Position numbers and translations under genes: made by a program. Positions 11,278 through 24,000 of a stretch of DNA of 64,000 nt are shown here, piece after piece. Source of the stretch: Veronia nyctiphanis (lineage in GTDB: Bacteria > Pseudomonadota > Gammaproteobacteria > Enterobacterales > Vibrionaceae); the NCBI RefSeq assembly GCF_004116385.1, contig NZ_PEIB01000017.1, positions 1 through 64,000 on the forward strand, read 5' to 3'. The notes under the pieces are model-generated. The model was not told where the DNA came from, did not search any database, and worked only from the letters and a program-made list of their open reading frames with translations. Within the stretch, counting starts at the first letter, position 1. Each line of letters opens with the position of its first letter.

Positions 11278-12155
11278 TTAATTTCTTTTTTTACACTGTT
11301 GAATGACAAGACCTGCAACAATCATCACCAGCCTGAAATAGTGCTAGGGTGAATGTGTTCGCCAATTATTTGGTTAAGTAAAATCAGTGAAATAAAAGGT
11401 GAAATAAAAATCAGGTTACTAATACGTGCAGTATTAGTGGCCTGTTTCATTGCGCTCAACCAGAGCACAAACGTTATTCCCATTTCAAATAACCCCACAT
11501 AGCTGACAGCCAGCCATCCTTGCCACGGAATACCGTGCCAAGACGCGGAATAAAAACTTATCCCGATAGAAAATGGCAAAGAAAGTAAAAAGCCCAATAA
11601 TAAACCCAGCACTGGATCGGCCTGATTTTTCGTATTTAAAATCCAATACCCCGCCCAAAGAAAGGTCGAAAGTAATGCCAGCCCGACACCAAGCGGACTG
11701 TCGAATTTCAGCGCCAGTAAATCGCCTTTAGTTGCAATCACCACCACGCCCGCATAACCCAATATGGCGGCAAGCCAATCCTGTTTTCGTATTTTTTGGC
11801 CAAGAAACATCGCGGCCATTAATGTCAGCGTAATTGCCCAGCTGTAATTAAGAGGTTGAGCCTGTGAGGCGGGGAGCAGGTCATAGGCTTTAAATAGCAC
11901 CAAGTAGTAGACCAATGGGTTGATGACCCCGAGTAACAGGTAATAGCCAGGGCGCGCTGTAAACGTGCTGAAAAGGTTACCTAACTTTCCTTGAAAAGCG
12001 GCCACGCCAGCCAGTGCGATAGCTGACACTACGCTTGCCGCTGCCAGCATTTGTTCTGGGGTCATGTAAGTCAGGGTGATCTTGAAGGCAGTGGCAACGG
12101 TTGACCAAAGCAACACCGCAGCCAGTCCGTAGCCCATTGCGAGGCGGTCATTCAT
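11278..12155 (-). CDS. EamA/DMT-family transporter (frameshifted near the C-terminus)
   Basis: Ten-TM drug/metabolite transporter type protein with two EamA repeats; the second repeat starts near residue 145 (SPLGVGLALLSTFLWAGYWI). As read, the frame stops at 11325 after PSTISGW. Restoring one base at about 11330-11333 continues it as SGLVMIVAGLVIQQCKKRN to a stop at 11278, the usual last helix of this family, giving 292 aa. Substrate unknown. It is convergent with the H-NS-like gene (8 nt apart) and divergent from rmuC. Confidence 0.87.
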
Positions 12156-12287
12156 GAATGCGTACTGAGTTGAGGAAGAGACAGTCAGTCTATAGCATCA
12201 GTAATCGCCGCTAAAAGCTGGACATTTATCCAGTGTCTTATTAGCCTTCTCAAGATAAGACAAAACGTTACAACATAAGGTTGCAGC

Positions 12288-13781
12288 ATGATCGTACAGG
12301 GCATCACGCCGGAAATGGCTCTCATATTAGCGGCAGGCGGCAGCAGTCTCGTCACGCTGACGATTGTTGGCCTGTTTCATCGGTTGTCGATTCGTCAGCA
12401 TCGGGAGCTTGCCGTTCAGCAGCGCGAGGCTGACAGCCAGCTTCATCAGTCTGCGATCTCTCAACTCGAACTGACCAATGCTGAGCTGCAACAAGAACTC
12501 GACCAGCTGGATGTGGACAAAGACCGTTTGAATAGTGAGCTGAAAACCCAATATGGTCGTCTGGCCGCAGCCGTTGAAAAGCTGCGTCAGCTTGAGGTGA
12601 TAAAGGGTGAAAAGCAGCAATTGAGTGAGCAACTCGATAGCCTGCGGGAAGATAAAGTCGCCCTTGAAGTTGCGCTGCGTGAACAACAAACCCGTACCGA
12701 AGAACAATTGGATGCAGCCGATGCGAAAATCCGTTTACTGGAAGGGGCGGAAGAACGTTTGCGCGTGCAGTTTGAGAGCCTTGCCAATCAGGTCTTTGAC
12801 AACAAAACCCGTACCGTGGATGAACAAAATCGCCAAAGCCTTGAAGCCTTGTTAGGCCCATTGAAAAGCCAGCTTGAAGGCTTTCGCAAGCAAGTGGGTG
12901 ACAGCTTTGGCGAGCAAGCTAAAGAGCGCCACACCTTGGTGCATGAAATTCGTAACCTACAAAAGCTCAATGAGGATATGACCCGTGAAGCGGTTAACCT
13001 GACACAAGCGCTGAAAGGGGATAATAAGCAGCAGGGTAACTGGGGAGAGGTGATCCTGACCCGGGTGCTGGAAGAGTCAGGCCTCCGGGAAGGTTATGAA
13101 TACCAGACGCAGGTCAGTCTCGAAAACGAGCAAGGAAAGCGTTATCAGCCAGATGTGATTGTTCGTTTACCGCAGGAAAAAGACGTGGTGATTGATGCCA
13201 AAATGGCGTTAGTCGCTTACGAGCGGTATTTCCATGCTGAACAATCCGCCGAGCAGGATCTTGCGCTGCGTGACCATGTGGCCGCTATTCGTGCCCACAT
13301 CCGTGGGCTTGGACGAAAAGATTACCATCAGCTCCACGGCATTACCTCTCTCGACTATGTGTTGATGTTTATTCCGGTCGAACCTGCGTTTCAGATTGCC
13401 ATTGAAGCCGAGCCTGCGCTGATCCGTGAAGCGCTCGATAACAATATTATGCTGGTGAGCCCGACAACGCTGCTGGTGGCACTTCGTACCATCAACAACT
13501 TGTGGCGCTATGAACATCAGAATCGTAATGCGAAAGACATTGCGGATAAAGCGGCCAAGCTTTATGACAAAGTCAGGCTTTTTGTCGATGATATGGAAAA
13601 CGTTGGATCGGCTATCGATAAGGCCTCAGACGCTTATCAGGGCGCGATGAACAAACTGGCCAGCGGTCGTGGCAACATTCTCCGTCAGGCCGAGAGCTTT
13701 AAAGCGCTGGGGGTCGAGGTCAAAAGAGATATCAGCCGTCGGCACTTAGTCGTGACCCACATCGGGGAGACGCGTCGCTAA
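12288..13781 (+). CDS. rmuC: DNA recombination protein RmuC
   Basis: 497 aa. An N-terminal membrane-like segment (residues 8-28) is followed by a long coiled coil (about 35-170). The conserved RmuC nuclease-like domain carries NWGEVILTRVLEESGLREGYEY, YQPDVIVRLPQEKDVVIDAKM and DYVLMFIPVEPAF. RmuC limits inversion at short inverted repeats; the PD-(D/E)XK-type core suggests nuclease activity (family knowledge). The start is preceded by AAGG. The next gene, ubiE, is 110 nt downstream, as in many gammaproteobacteria. Confidence 0.95.
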   Translation: MIVQGITPEMALILAAGGSSLVTLTIVGLFHRLSIRQHRELAVQQREADSQLHQSAISQLELTNAELQQELDQLDVDKDRLNSELKTQYGRLAAAVEKLRQLEVIKGEKQQLSEQLDSLREDKVALEVALREQQTRTEEQLDAADAKIRLLEGAEERLRVQFESLANQVFDNKTRTVDEQNRQSLEALLGPLKSQLEGFRKQVGDSFGEQAKERHTLVHEIRNLQKLNEDMTREAVNLTQALKGDNKQQGNWGEVILTRVLEESGLREGYEYQTQVSLENEQGKRYQPDVIVRLPQEKDVVIDAKMALVAYERYFHAEQSAEQDLALRDHVAAIRAHIRGLGRKDYHQLHGITSLDYVLMFIPVEPAFQIAIEAEPALIREALDNNIMLVSPTTLLVALRTINNLWRYEHQNRNAKDIADKAAKLYDKVRLFVDDMENVGSAIDKASDAYQGAMNKLASGRGNILRQAESFKALGVEVKRDISRRHLVVTHIGETRR

Positions 13782-13891
13782 ATGTAATAAGTAGCATCAA
13801 AGAGTAAATCTCTCGCCCTCTGTTTTAGGAACTGCTTTGAGCAACCCTTAGGTATCAAGTACACTTAGCAGCAAAGACTTAGGGGTTAAAA

Positions 13892-14671
13892 ATGACTGAT
13901 TCGACACAGGGCGTGAACCACAACGCAGACGCAGAAACCACCCACTTTGGTTTCAAAGATGTGGCCAGAGATGAAAAACAGGGCATGGTTGCCAGCGTAT
14001 TCCACTCGGTAGCAGCAAAGTACGACATCATGAACGATGTCATGTCGATGGGTGTTCACCGTATATGGAAGCGTTTTACCATCGATTGCAGCGGTGTCCG
14101 TCCCGGCCATAAGGTACTTGACCTTGCTGGTGGTACCGGTGATTTAACGGCCAAGTTTTCACGCATTGTGGGCGACAATGGTCAAGTTATCCTTGCTGAT
14201 ATCAATAATTCGATGCTCAATGTCGGCCGCGACAAACTCCGCGATATGGGGATTGTCGGTAACGTGAATTATGTTCAGGCCAACGCTGAAGAGCTACCTT
14301 TTCCAGACGACTATTTTGACTGCATCACTATCGGCTTTGGTCTTCGTAATGTGACTGATAAAGACAAAGCGCTGCGCTCTATGTACCGCGTCTTGAAGCC
14401 GGGTGGCCGCCTGTTGGTGCTGGAATTCTCCAAGCCCGTGTTTGAACCTCTGTCAAAAGCTTACGATGCCTATTCTTTCCACCTGTTGCCAAAAATGGGC
14501 CAGCTGGTGGCGGGCGATGCGGAAAGCTATCAATATCTGGCTGAGTCCATCCGTATGCACCCTGATCAGGAAACCCTGAAAGGAATGATGGAAGACGCGG
14601 GGTTCGAGCAGACCAAGTACTTTAACCTCACTGGTGGCATTGTTGCCCTTCACCGTGGATACAAGTTTTAG
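13892..14671 (+). CDS. ubiE: Ubiquinone/menaquinone biosynthesis C-methyltransferase UbiE
   Basis: SAM-dependent methyltransferase methylating the quinone ring in ubiquinone and menaquinone synthesis. The product is 259 aa. Motif I is [15 protein letters not shown] near residue 75; the [17 protein letters not shown] and [13 protein letters not shown] segments are diagnostic. A strong Shine-Dalgarno AGGGG precedes it. First gene of ubiE-ubiJ-ubiB. Confidence 0.97.
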   Translation: MTDSTQGVNHNADAETTHFGFKDVARDEKQGMVASVFHSVAAKYDIMNDVMSMGVHRIWKRFTIDCSGVRPGHKVLDLAGGTGDLTAKFSRIVGDNGQVILADINNSMLNVGRDKLRDMGIVGNVNYVQANAEELPFPDDYFDCITIGFGLRNVTDKDKALRSMYRVLKPGGRLLVLEFSKPVFEPLSKAYDAYSFHLLPKMGQLVAGDAESYQYLAESIRMHPDQETLKGMMEDAGFEQTKYFNLTGGIVALHRGYKF

Positions 14672-14680
14672 GAAGCGATT

Positions 14681-15295
14681 ATGCCCCTCGACCCTCTGGT
14701 AACGGCGGTAGTCGAAACCAGTCTCAATACTCTCATTGCGCAGGACGCTGACAGTCAGCGTCGCCTGCAACGTCTTAAAGGTAAAGTGCTTCGCGTCCGC
14801 CTTACCGACATTGGCAAACAGTTGGTGTTTGTATTCAGTCACCAATTGGATGTGCTGGCGGAGTTTGAAGGTACGCCAGATTGCGACCTTGCGCTTGCCA
14901 TCACCACGCTCCCTGAGCTCAACGACAAATCCAACCTCACCAGACTCATCAAAGAAGACAAGCTTGAGCTTGATGGCGATATTGATGTTGCTCAGCAGTT
15001 TTCGGGTTTACTCAGCGGTCTGGATGTCGACCTTGCCGAGTGGCTATCTAAATACACGGGTGATGTAGTCGCCCACAGTATGGTCAGCGGGATGAAAAAA
15101 GGTGTCGATGCCTTCCGCAACCGATTCCGGACTAAGCAGGCTTATGTGGCGGACATTTTAATCGAAGAGTGGCGCCTTGCGCCGGGAGCATTGGAAATTA
15201 CGCATTTTTCTGATCAGGTGGATGACGTGAGATCGCAGGCATCCAGATTGGAAGCGCGCTTGCAATCACTGTTTGATGCGATGGAGACACCATGA
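14681..15295 (+). CDS. ubiJ: Ubiquinone biosynthesis accessory factor UbiJ (SCP2 domain)
   Basis: 204-aa protein with an N-terminal SCP2-like lipid-binding domain ([32 protein letters not shown]) and a C-terminal helical tail ([20 protein letters not shown]). UbiJ binds ubiquinone intermediates and organises the cytosolic Ubi complex with UbiK. It begins 9 nt after ubiE, and its stop overlaps the ubiB start. Confidence 0.94.
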   Translation: MPLDPLVTAVVETSLNTLIAQDADSQRRLQRLKGKVLRVRLTDIGKQLVFVFSHQLDVLAEFEGTPDCDLALAITTLPELNDKSNLTRLIKEDKLELDGDIDVAQQFSGLLSGLDVDLAEWLSKYTGDVVAHSMVSGMKKGVDAFRNRFRTKQAYVADILIEEWRLAPGALEITHFSDQVDDVRSQASRLEARLQSLFDAMETP

Positions 15296-16926
15296 GGTTT
15301 TCTGAAATCCGCCGCCTCTACAAAATCGTCAGGGTGCATTTGCATTACGGCCTTGATGAAATGCTGCCGAAGAATAAATTGACCCGATGGCCGCACGTGA
15401 TGCGTCGAGGCTTGTTTTGGCTCAAAAACAAGCATGCGAATAAGGAAGATGGCAGCCGACTCCGCCTTGCGCTTCAGGATCTGGGTCCCGTTTGGATTAA
15501 GTTCGGCCAGATGCTGTCGACCCGTCGTGACCTTTTTCCGGATGATATTGCCGACCAACTGGCGCTTTTGCAGGATCAGGTGCAGCCCTTTGATAGTGAG
15601 CTCGCCAAACAGGAAATTGAAAAAGCGCTTGGCGGCCCGGTTGAAAAGTGGTTCGATGATTTCAATATGACGCCGCTGGCATCAGCATCGATTGCACAGG
15701 TTCACACGGCGCGGCTTCGGGAAAACGGCCGTGAGGTGGTGCTGAAAGTCATTCGCCCTGACATCCTTCCTGTTATTCAGTCAGACATAAAATTGATGTA
15801 CCGCATGGCCCGCGTAATCTCACGATTTTTGCCTGAAGCTCGTCGTTTGCGTCCGGTTGAAGTGGTCAGAGAGTATGAAAAGACTCTGATCAATGAACTG
15901 GATTTGCTGCGTGAGGCTGCCAATGCGATTCAGATGCGGCGTAATTTCGACAACAATCCGATTCTTTATGTGCCCGAAGTATTCAGTGACTTTGGCCATA
16001 AGAACCTGATGGTGTCTGAACGGATATATGGTATCGGTGTGTCCGACATTGATGGACTTACTAAGAACGGTACCAACCTGAAGCTCCTTGCTGAGCGCGG
16101 CGTAGAAATTTTCTTTACTCAGGTGTTCCGAGACAGTTTCTTCCATGCTGATATGCACCCCGGAAACTTGTTTGTCTCTTACGACAACCCGGATGACCCG
16201 ACGTGGATTGGCCTTGACTGTGGGATTGTCGGTACGCTTAACCGAGAAGATAAACGGTATTTGGCAGAGAACCTGCTGGCCTTTTTCAATCGAGATTATC
16301 GCAAGGTCGCTGAGCTGCATGTCGACTCGGGTTGGGTACCTTCAGATACCAATGTCGATGAGTTTGAATTCGCGATCCGCACGGTTTGTGAGCCAATTTT
16401 CGAGAAACCTCTCGGAGAAATCTCTTTTGGACATGTCTTAGTTAATCTTTTCTCAACAGCAAGGCAGTTTAATATGGAGGTGCAGCCGCAGCTGGTGCTT
16501 CTTGAGAAAACGCTTTTATATGTTGAGGGGCTGGGTCGGCAACTTTATCCGCAGTTGGATTTATGGGAAACCGCAAAGCCGTTTCTTGAAGACTGGATGT
16601 CCCGTCAAGTGGGGCCGCAGGCCGTATTGAACGCGATCAAGGAAAAGGCGCCTTTCTGGGCTGAGACCTTACCTGAGTTACCTGAGCTGGTTTATGATAG
16701 CTTGCGACAGGGCAAGATGGTCAGTCAGCGAATGGATGATATGTATCAGGCATTTATCGACGGCCGCAGACAACAAAACCGGGTCAGGTTTTTACTTGGT
16801 GTGGGGGCCAGCTTGCTGTTAACGGCAGCAATTCTCTACACCAACCATGTAGAAACCTTGCCGGAGTTAGCAGGAGTCTCAGCTTTAGGAGCCTGGTTAT
16901 TTGCGTGGCGGGCTGCGAACAAATAA
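15292..16926 (+). CDS. ubiB: Ubiquinone biosynthesis regulatory ATPase UbiB
   Basis: Atypical protein-kinase-like (ADCK/UbiB) protein of 544 aa. The KxGQ motif ([15 protein letters not shown], about residue 65), the alanine-rich loop [11 protein letters not shown], and the catalytic HADMHPGN and GLDCGIVG segments are intact. Two C-terminal helices anchor it to the membrane. It supports ubiquinone synthesis, probably through ATPase-driven lipid handling. Coupled to ubiJ by an ATGA overlap. Confidence 0.97.
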   Translation: MRFSEIRRLYKIVRVHLHYGLDEMLPKNKLTRWPHVMRRGLFWLKNKHANKEDGSRLRLALQDLGPVWIKFGQMLSTRRDLFPDDIADQLALLQDQVQPFDSELAKQEIEKALGGPVEKWFDDFNMTPLASASIAQVHTARLRENGREVVLKVIRPDILPVIQSDIKLMYRMARVISRFLPEARRLRPVEVVREYEKTLINELDLLREAANAIQMRRNFDNNPILYVPEVFSDFGHKNLMVSERIYGIGVSDIDGLTKNGTNLKLLAERGVEIFFTQVFRDSFFHADMHPGNLFVSYDNPDDPTWIGLDCGIVGTLNREDKRYLAENLLAFFNRDYRKVAELHVDSGWVPSDTNVDEFEFAIRTVCEPIFEKPLGEISFGHVLVNLFSTARQFNMEVQPQLVLLEKTLLYVEGLGRQLYPQLDLWETAKPFLEDWMSRQVGPQAVLNAIKEKAPFWAETLPELPELVYDSLRQGKMVSQRMDDMYQAFIDGRRQQNRVRFLLGVGASLLLTAAILYTNHVETLPELAGVSALGAWLFAWRAANK

Positions 16927-17025
16927 GCTTTAAATTAAAGTGAGCGATCCTTGAACGATTGTTTTAATCGTCCGGTCAGGGTCTTAACAGTATTTTTATG
17001 TAATTTATTCTGAGGTAAACAGAGC

Positions 17026-17265
17026 ATGGGCGGTATTAGTATTTGGCAACTTTTGATCATTGCGGCAATCGTAGTGCTGTTATTCGGAACCAAGAAACTG
17101 CGCAACATTGGCGGTGATCTGGGCTCTGCAATCAAAGGCTTCAAAAAAGCCATGAATGACGATGAAAGCAAAAAAGACAAAGACGCAGACTTTGTTCAGA
17201 ACAAGCTGGAAGAAAAAGATCCTTCTGCGCCAAACAGCGAAACAAAAAACAAAGAGCAGGTCTAA
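17026..17265 (+). CDS. tatA: Sec-independent (Tat) translocase subunit TatA
   Basis: 79 aa. One N-terminal transmembrane helix ([16 protein letters not shown]), the FG hinge, an amphipathic helix ([14 protein letters not shown]) and an acidic/basic tail: the canonical TatA plan. A GAGGTAA Shine-Dalgarno precedes it. First gene of tatABC; TatA polymerises to form the path for folded twin-arginine substrates. Confidence 0.97.
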   Translation: MGGISIWQLLIIAAIVVLLFGTKKLRNIGGDLGSAIKGFKKAMNDDESKKDKDADFVQNKLEEKDPSAPNSETKNKEQV

Positions 17266-17268
17266 TCT

Positions 17269-17604
17269 GTGTTTGATATCGGCTTTTGGGAACTGATACT
17301 TATCTCGGTTGTCGGGCTGGTTGTTCTTGGCCCTGAGCGTCTGCCGATTGCAATACGCAATGTTGCCCGTTGGGTGGGATCGGTGCGCCGTATGGCGGGT
17401 TCTGTAAAGGATGAACTTGAGCAAGAGCTGAAGATCAAAGAATTACAGGACAATCTGAAGAAGGCGGAGAGCATGAGCATGCAAAATATCTCACCTGAAC
17501 TTCAGAAGTCGGTTGATGAGCTTAAACAAGCGGCTGACGAGGTACAACGGCCCTACGACAGTACCTCCAAGAATGATGCTTCGCAGTCTACGAAGGAGCC
17601 ATAA
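17269..17604 (+). CDS. tatB: Tat translocase subunit TatB
   Basis: 111 aa beginning with GTG three nucleotides after tat[26 protein letters not shown] gives the single helix with its conserved Glu and GPERLP hinge, followed by a long amphipathic helix. TatB forms the twin-arginine receptor complex with TatC. Confidence 0.96.
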   Translation: MFDIGFWELILISVVGLVVLGPERLPIAIRNVARWVGSVRRMAGSVKDELEQELKIKELQDNLKKAESMSMQNISPELQKSVDELKQAADEVQRPYDSTSKNDASQSTKEP

Positions 17605-17646
17605 CTGTCGCTGACGCGGTTTTACTTTTTATGTTGTTGAGTACCT

Positions 17647-18402
17647 ATGTCATCTGTTGAAGATACCCAATCACTTGTCGGTCACTTAATGGAACTACGT
17701 GACCGGCTTCTTCGCTGCCTGCTGTCCGTGCTGGTGGTGTTTTTAGCTTTGGTTTACTTTGCGAACGATATCTACTCGTATGTAGCCTCACCTTTGATTG
17801 ATAAGTTACCTCAGGGCGCAACTATGATTGCCACTGACGTGGCGACACCGTTCTTTACGCCCATCAAGCTGACGCTGGTCGTATCGGTGTTCATTGCTGT
17901 GCCGATGATCCTTTATCAAATCTGGGCTTTTGTCGCACCAGGGTTGTACAAGCATGAACGTCGACTTGTGATGCCGTTGCTGTTTTCCAGTTCGCTTCTG
18001 TTCTATGCGGGTGTGGCGTTTGCCTATTTCGTGGTCTTTCCGCTGGTGTTTGGCTTTTTTACCGCCATTGCGCCCGAAGGCGTTGAGGTATCGCCAGACA
18101 TTGCCAGTTATCTGGATTTCATTCTGGCGCTATTTATGGCGTTTGGTTTTGCGTTTGAAATTCCGGTCGCGATTATTCTGCTTGTCTGGACTGGCGTCGT
18201 GAACCCGGCAGATTTGTCGAAAAAGCGCCCGTACATTGTTGTTGCGGCTTTCGTGGCAGGTATGCTGCTGACACCTCCAGACATCATCTCGCAGACACTG
18301 CTGGCGATCCCTATGTGTTTGCTGTTTGAAGTTGGGCTGTTCTTCTCCCGCTTTTACCGTCCTCGTGGTGAAACTGACGGCGAAGAAACCAGCCAAAGCT
18401 AA
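17647..18402 (+). CDS. tatC: Tat translocase subunit TatC
   Basis: 251-aa, six-helix membrane protein. The N-terminus has [14 protein letters not shown], the conserved signal-peptide-recognition region, and PGLYKHERR is the first periplasmic loop signature. It is 42 nt after tatB and is followed by a terminator. Confidence 0.97.
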   Translation: MSSVEDTQSLVGHLMELRDRLLRCLLSVLVVFLALVYFANDIYSYVASPLIDKLPQGATMIATDVATPFFTPIKLTLVVSVFIAVPMILYQIWAFVAPGLYKHERRLVMPLLFSSSLLFYAGVAFAYFVVFPLVFGFFTAIAPEGVEVSPDIASYLDFILALFMAFGFAFEIPVAIILLVWTGVVNPADLSKKRPYIVVAAFVAGMLLTPPDIISQTLLAIPMCLLFEVGLFFSRFYRPRGETDGEETSQS

Positions 18403-18410
18403 TCAATATA

Positions 18411-18437
18411 AAGCCAGTGACTGACTGGCTTTTTTGT
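18411..18437 (+). terminator. Terminator of the tat operon
   Basis: AAGCCAGT/ACTGGCTT hairpin followed by six T, 9 nt after the tatC stop. Confidence 0.85.
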
Positions 18438-18498
18438 TTTATGCGGGCCGACTTTCTCCTGTCGGCTCGCCAAGAAGCACAAGTAAAGGAACATCAAC

Positions 18499-19278
18499 GT
18501 GATTGATATTGGCGTAAACCTGACCAGCAGCCAGTTTTCTGCAGACAGAGACGATGTGGTTCAACGTGGTAAAGAGGCTGGCGTCAGTGCCATGATTTTA
18601 ACTGGTACAGATATCGAATCGAGTACCGAAGCTCAGGCGCTTGCGGCGCTCTATCCGGGTTATTGCTTTTCGACCGCGGGCGTTCACCCTCATGATGCGA
18701 AAACGATAGATGATTTGTCGTTGCCACAAATTCGGGAGCTTGCTGCTTCGCCGCAGGTAGTGGCAATTGGCGAGTGTGGCCTTGATTTCAATCGCGATTT
18801 TTCACCTCGTCCGCAGCAGGAAGCGGTCTTTGAGGCGCAGCTTTCGCTAGCGGTAGAGCTCGACATGCCGGTATTTTTGCATTGTCGGGATGCGCATGCG
18901 CGCTTTTCAGATATCTTTCGTAAGTATCAGGACAAGCTTGCTGGGGCGGTGTTACATTGCTTCACTGGGGACAAAGACGCGCTGACGGATTGTCTCGATA
19001 TGGGCATGTCGATAGGCATTACAGGCTGGGTCTGTGATGAACGACGAGGGGCGGATTTACAAAAGCTGGTGGCGTACATTCCTGCTGATAGGCTAATGAT
19101 AGAGACAGATGCGCCTTACCTGATTCCAAGGGACCTCAAACCCAAACCGAAGTCTAGGCGTAATGAGCCATGTCACCTGCCACATATTGCGGCGAGAGTA
19201 GCGGTGTGCCGGGGCGATGACTATGAGGATTTGATCACAGTCACCACCCAAAACAGCCGTCGATTTTTCAATATATAA
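18499..19278 (+). CDS. tatD: TatD-family metal-dependent DNase
   Basis: 259-aa TIM-barrel amidohydrolase. Metal-binding residues are seen in IDIGVNLT (family D/H variant), GECGLDFNRDF, HCRDAH, HCFTGDK and ETDAPYLIPRDL. TatD has 3'-5' exonuclease activity and is not needed for Tat export despite its name (family knowledge). GTG start at 18499 after AAAGGAAC. Confidence 0.95.
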   Translation: MIDIGVNLTSSQFSADRDDVVQRGKEAGVSAMILTGTDIESSTEAQALAALYPGYCFSTAGVHPHDAKTIDDLSLPQIRELAASPQVVAIGECGLDFNRDFSPRPQQEAVFEAQLSLAVELDMPVFLHCRDAHARFSDIFRKYQDKLAGAVLHCFTGDKDALTDCLDMGMSIGITGWVCDERRGADLQKLVAYIPADRLMIETDAPYLIPRDLKPKPKSRRNEPCHLPHIAARVAVCRGDDYEDLITVTTQNSRRFFNI

Positions 19279-20364
<1,086 letters not shown>

Positions 20365-20387
20365 ACGTCGCTCTAACGTAATCAAAC

Positions 20388-20413
20388 GCCTGCCATTGAG
20401 CAGGCTTTTTTTT
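20388..20413 (+). terminator. Terminator of hemB
   Basis: GCCTGC/GCAGGC hairpin with a six-base loop and eight T; it touches the 3' end of the convergent asnC. Confidence 0.88.
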
Positions 20414-20873
20414 ATGGCCTGACGTTGCGTTTGATGGGGTTTTGCAGCGAGATCAGGGTTTCAGTGGACTGCACTTCTTTAATCGCTTGCAGCTTGTCAA
20501 TCAGCACGTATTGCAGCTCTTCAATAGAGCGGCACATCAGTTTCACGAAAATATTGTAGGCACCTGTGGTGTAGTAAGCCTCTACCACCTCTTCCAGTTG
20601 CTCCAGTTTTTCCAACGCTGAGTGGTAATCCCGCGCAGCGTAAAGGTTAATACCAATAAAGCAGCAAACGTCGTAGCCTAGCGCCTTGGTGTCTACCAAC
20701 ACTTCAGTGCCGGTGATAATGCCTGCCGACTTCATTTTCTCTACCCGCACGTGCACGGTAGCCGGGCTTACGGAGAAACGTTTCGCTAGCTCGGCATAGG
20801 TCACTCGCGCATCATTCATCAGTGTTTCCAGAATCTGTCTGTCCAGATCATCTAGCTTTATTAATTCGTTCAT
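20412..20873 (-). CDS. asnC: Transcriptional regulator AsnC (Lrp/AsnC family)
   Basis: 153 aa with an N-terminal HTH (DDLDRQILETLMNDARVTYAELAKRFSVSP) and a RAM/effector domain (AYYTTGAYNIFVKLMCRSIEELQ) that matches E. coli AsnC far better than Lrp. E. coli AsnC activates asnA in response to asparagine. Here no asnA is adjacent; the divergent neighbour is a diguanylate cyclase/phosphodiesterase, so the target may be elsewhere. Confidence 0.92.
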   Translation of the reverse strand: MNELIKLDDLDRQILETLMNDARVTYAELAKRFSVSPATVHVRVEKMKSAGIITGTEVLVDTKALGYDVCCFIGINLYAARDYHSALEKLEQLEEVVEAYYTTGAYNIFVKLMCRSIEELQYVLIDKLQAIKEVQSTETLISLQNPIKRNVRP

Positions 20874-21016
20874 ACATTCCCTTTTTACTCACTGTACAGT
20901 CCGATTAACACTTTTGAACTGGCAAGGTTATCAGTCTGGCTACTGCTGATATGATAACCTTTTGCTGAAAAAATCAAATAATTGAGTGTTATTCACAGTA
21001 AAGGCTAAGTGGTTTA

Positions 21017-24000
21017 ATGAAGTGGTTGTTATTGTTTATCGGGATCGTTGTCGCGCCGTTGGCAAGCGCTGAGGCACCTGTATTGGTGATTCATTCCTAC
21101 CACCATGGGTTTGAATGGAGTAATCAGGTCAATAAAGGTCTGGAAGAAACGCTTGAAGGACTCGATATCCCCATTCAGGAGACATATCTGGATGTCAAAC
21201 GTAACTATTCATCTGCTTACCGTGACCAACTCAAAACACTGTATCGCTATCGTCTTGCTGAACATAAGTATCGCGCGATTTTAACTGTCGACGATGCCGC
21301 CTTAGAGCTAGTCAATGAATTGGCTGATGCTATCGGTCAGACACCAGTGATTTTTTCAGGCCTGAATCAGTACTCACGCGAACGTTTTTCCAACATTCCG
21401 CGTTTGACAGGCGTGGGTGAGTTGATCAGCCTGCCTGATAACCTAAAGCTCATGTCTTCACTCCATCCTGATGCTAAACGTGTACATCTTGTCTTTGATA
21501 GCACTGCAACCAGCTTGTCTTACTGGCGTATGTTCCGTGAACAGCAGGAGAAAGAGGGTGAGCAGCTTTAGAGGTTGTGCCTTGGTTTGCAAGAAATACC
21601 ACCTCGTTTTTCGCTAAACTCGAGCAGATTAAGCCAGATGAATTGATCTTTTTCTTGTCATTCTTCAAAGACAACAATGGCAACTTTATCGAGCATGAAA
21701 AGCTGTTAGAAGAAATGACATCGATAAGTCCGGTGCCCGTTTATGGCGGTGGCAGTTTCATGATGGAGCACGGCATCGCAGGCGGGGTGATGATTGATGG
21801 CGTGAAACAGGGGCGCGCACAGGCTGAGAAGTTATTACAAGTGCTGGCAAATATCGATGCGCCGATGCCTCCTGTTGAGGAACAAAAAGGTACGCCTTAC
21901 CTGTCTTATGAAGCCATGGTGAAGTTTTCACTCGAGCATGATGGCGAAGGTGATATCCAGATTTATGGCGAGCTCTCTCTATTTTTAAAACAGATCCCAA
22001 ATTGGCTGTGCTCAGCATAGTTCTTGTTCTGTTCCTTTGTCTTGTCATCGCAGGGCTTATTCATCTCATTCAACGTTACAGAGACAATGCCAAGGCTCTG
22101 GCGGAAAGCCAGTCGTTGTTTAAAGGTGTTTTTGACCAAAGTAACCAATATATTGCTTTGCTTTGCGCCAGTGGCACTGTTGTGTCTGCCAATGAAGCGT
22201 TCCAGCGTTTGTACCCAATGATGAATCGGTTTCGGGTCTCGCCAATCTGGAGTTGGAAGGAATGGGTCAATGGCGATGAGTTGCGTGATGAGGTCAACAA
22301 TATCCCCGAACGTGGTACTCGACGTTTTGAGCTCAGGGTGATTAACCAGCTTGGCGCGCAAGTGATTCTCGATGTGGCGTTAAAGCGGATAGAAACCCAA
22401 GAAGATGAACTACCGCAGGTACTGTTTGAAGCTCGCGATATTACCCAGCGTAAACAAACAGAGCAGAAGCTTCAGAGAAGTGAAGCGGAATACAGAATGC
22501 TCTATGATCAGCAGCCAGTGATGCTGATGACGGTTGACAGACAATCGCGTATCCAATCAATTAATGAATGTGTGACTGAGTGGCTGGGGTATTCCAAACG
22601 GGAGCTTCTTGGCCATAAAGTGACTGACTTCTATCGAGATGAGGCCAGTTCACCTTATGAGTTGGTCAGCCTTCGTAGTCAGTCTGATGATAAAATCTGG
22701 CGCCGTGAGATTTGCTACGTCAACATGTACAACGAGGAAATCTGGATCCGCGAATCGATTCGGACGACACAAATAAAATCGCAGTTGATGCTGGTGGGTG
22801 AAGACATTACCGAGCACCGCCGAATGGAGTCTATGCTGCGTCATCAGGCACTGAGAGATCCGCTGACAGATTTATATAACCGCAACCACTTTGAACGTAT
22901 CCTCACCGAAAAGCTGCGAAGCGTCAGTGAGGAGGGGGCAACCCATACCCTGTTTTACATTGACCTTGATCAGTTCAGAGTGATCAATGACACACTGGGT
23001 CACGAAGCTGGCGACAGTGCCCTGAAGTTCACCGCTGGTAAGTTGCTTAATTTGCTGCCAGAGGGCGCAGTGATTGCCCGTCTCGGTGGGGATGAATTTG
23101 CCATCATTAACTCAGAGTGTGACGAAGAGTGCGCGCTGGAAATTGGCGAGAAAATTCTTAACGAGCTGAATCAGGCAGAGTTGCATTGGAATCGGGTGAG
23201 AATGTCATTGGCTTGCTCTATCGGCATACGTGTACTCGATCGCAGTGTGTCCTCGCCACAACAAGCGCATGCTCAGGCCGATACCGCTTGCTACGCCGCC
23301 AAAGACAAAGGGCGTGCCCGTTTGCATGTTTATCGTCAAGATGACGAGGAAGTGCTGCGCAGAGAGCGAGAGATGGCATTTGTTAACCAAATCCACGCCG
23401 CTGTTGCTGAAGACCGCTTTGAAATTTATGCCCAGCCGATTATGCCAGTCGCTGGTGTTGATCACGATCGTCTGTATTTCGAAGTCCTTGTCAGGCTTCG
23501 GGGGGCGGATGGACAGATGGTGCCGAATGGGCAGTTCATTCCAGCAGCTGAGCGATACAACATCGCCCATCTGATTGATACCACTGTTGTGCGTAAAACC
23601 CTGCAATGGTTTGAGGACAATCCGGCTTGCGTTGAGCAGATTGGGATGATCTCGATTAACCTCTCGGGGAACTCAATGGCAAACGATGCCTTTGTTGAGT
23701 TTCTCGTGACATCAATAAAAAACAGTAATGTCCCGAGTGAGTGTCTTTGTCTTGAAGTCACTGAGACGGCGGCAATCAGCAACATGTCGGATGCGATAAA
23801 AGTGCTGACAGCGCTGAAAAATCTCGGGTGCAGTATTGCGCTTGATGATTTTGGTTCAGGGCTTTCTTCGTTCGGTTATCTTCGTGAGCTGCCGATTGAT
23901 CTGGTTAAGATTGATGGCCAGTTTGTGTGCGGAATCCACAAAGATGACACTGACTATATGATTGTAAGAGCCATTCAGGATTTGGCCCATCAGATGGGTA

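Noticed and set aside
23480-23495. Inactive EAL domain because of EVL
   Set aside because: The catalytic Glu is kept and ExL variants are common in active phosphodiesterases, so inactivity cannot be claimed.
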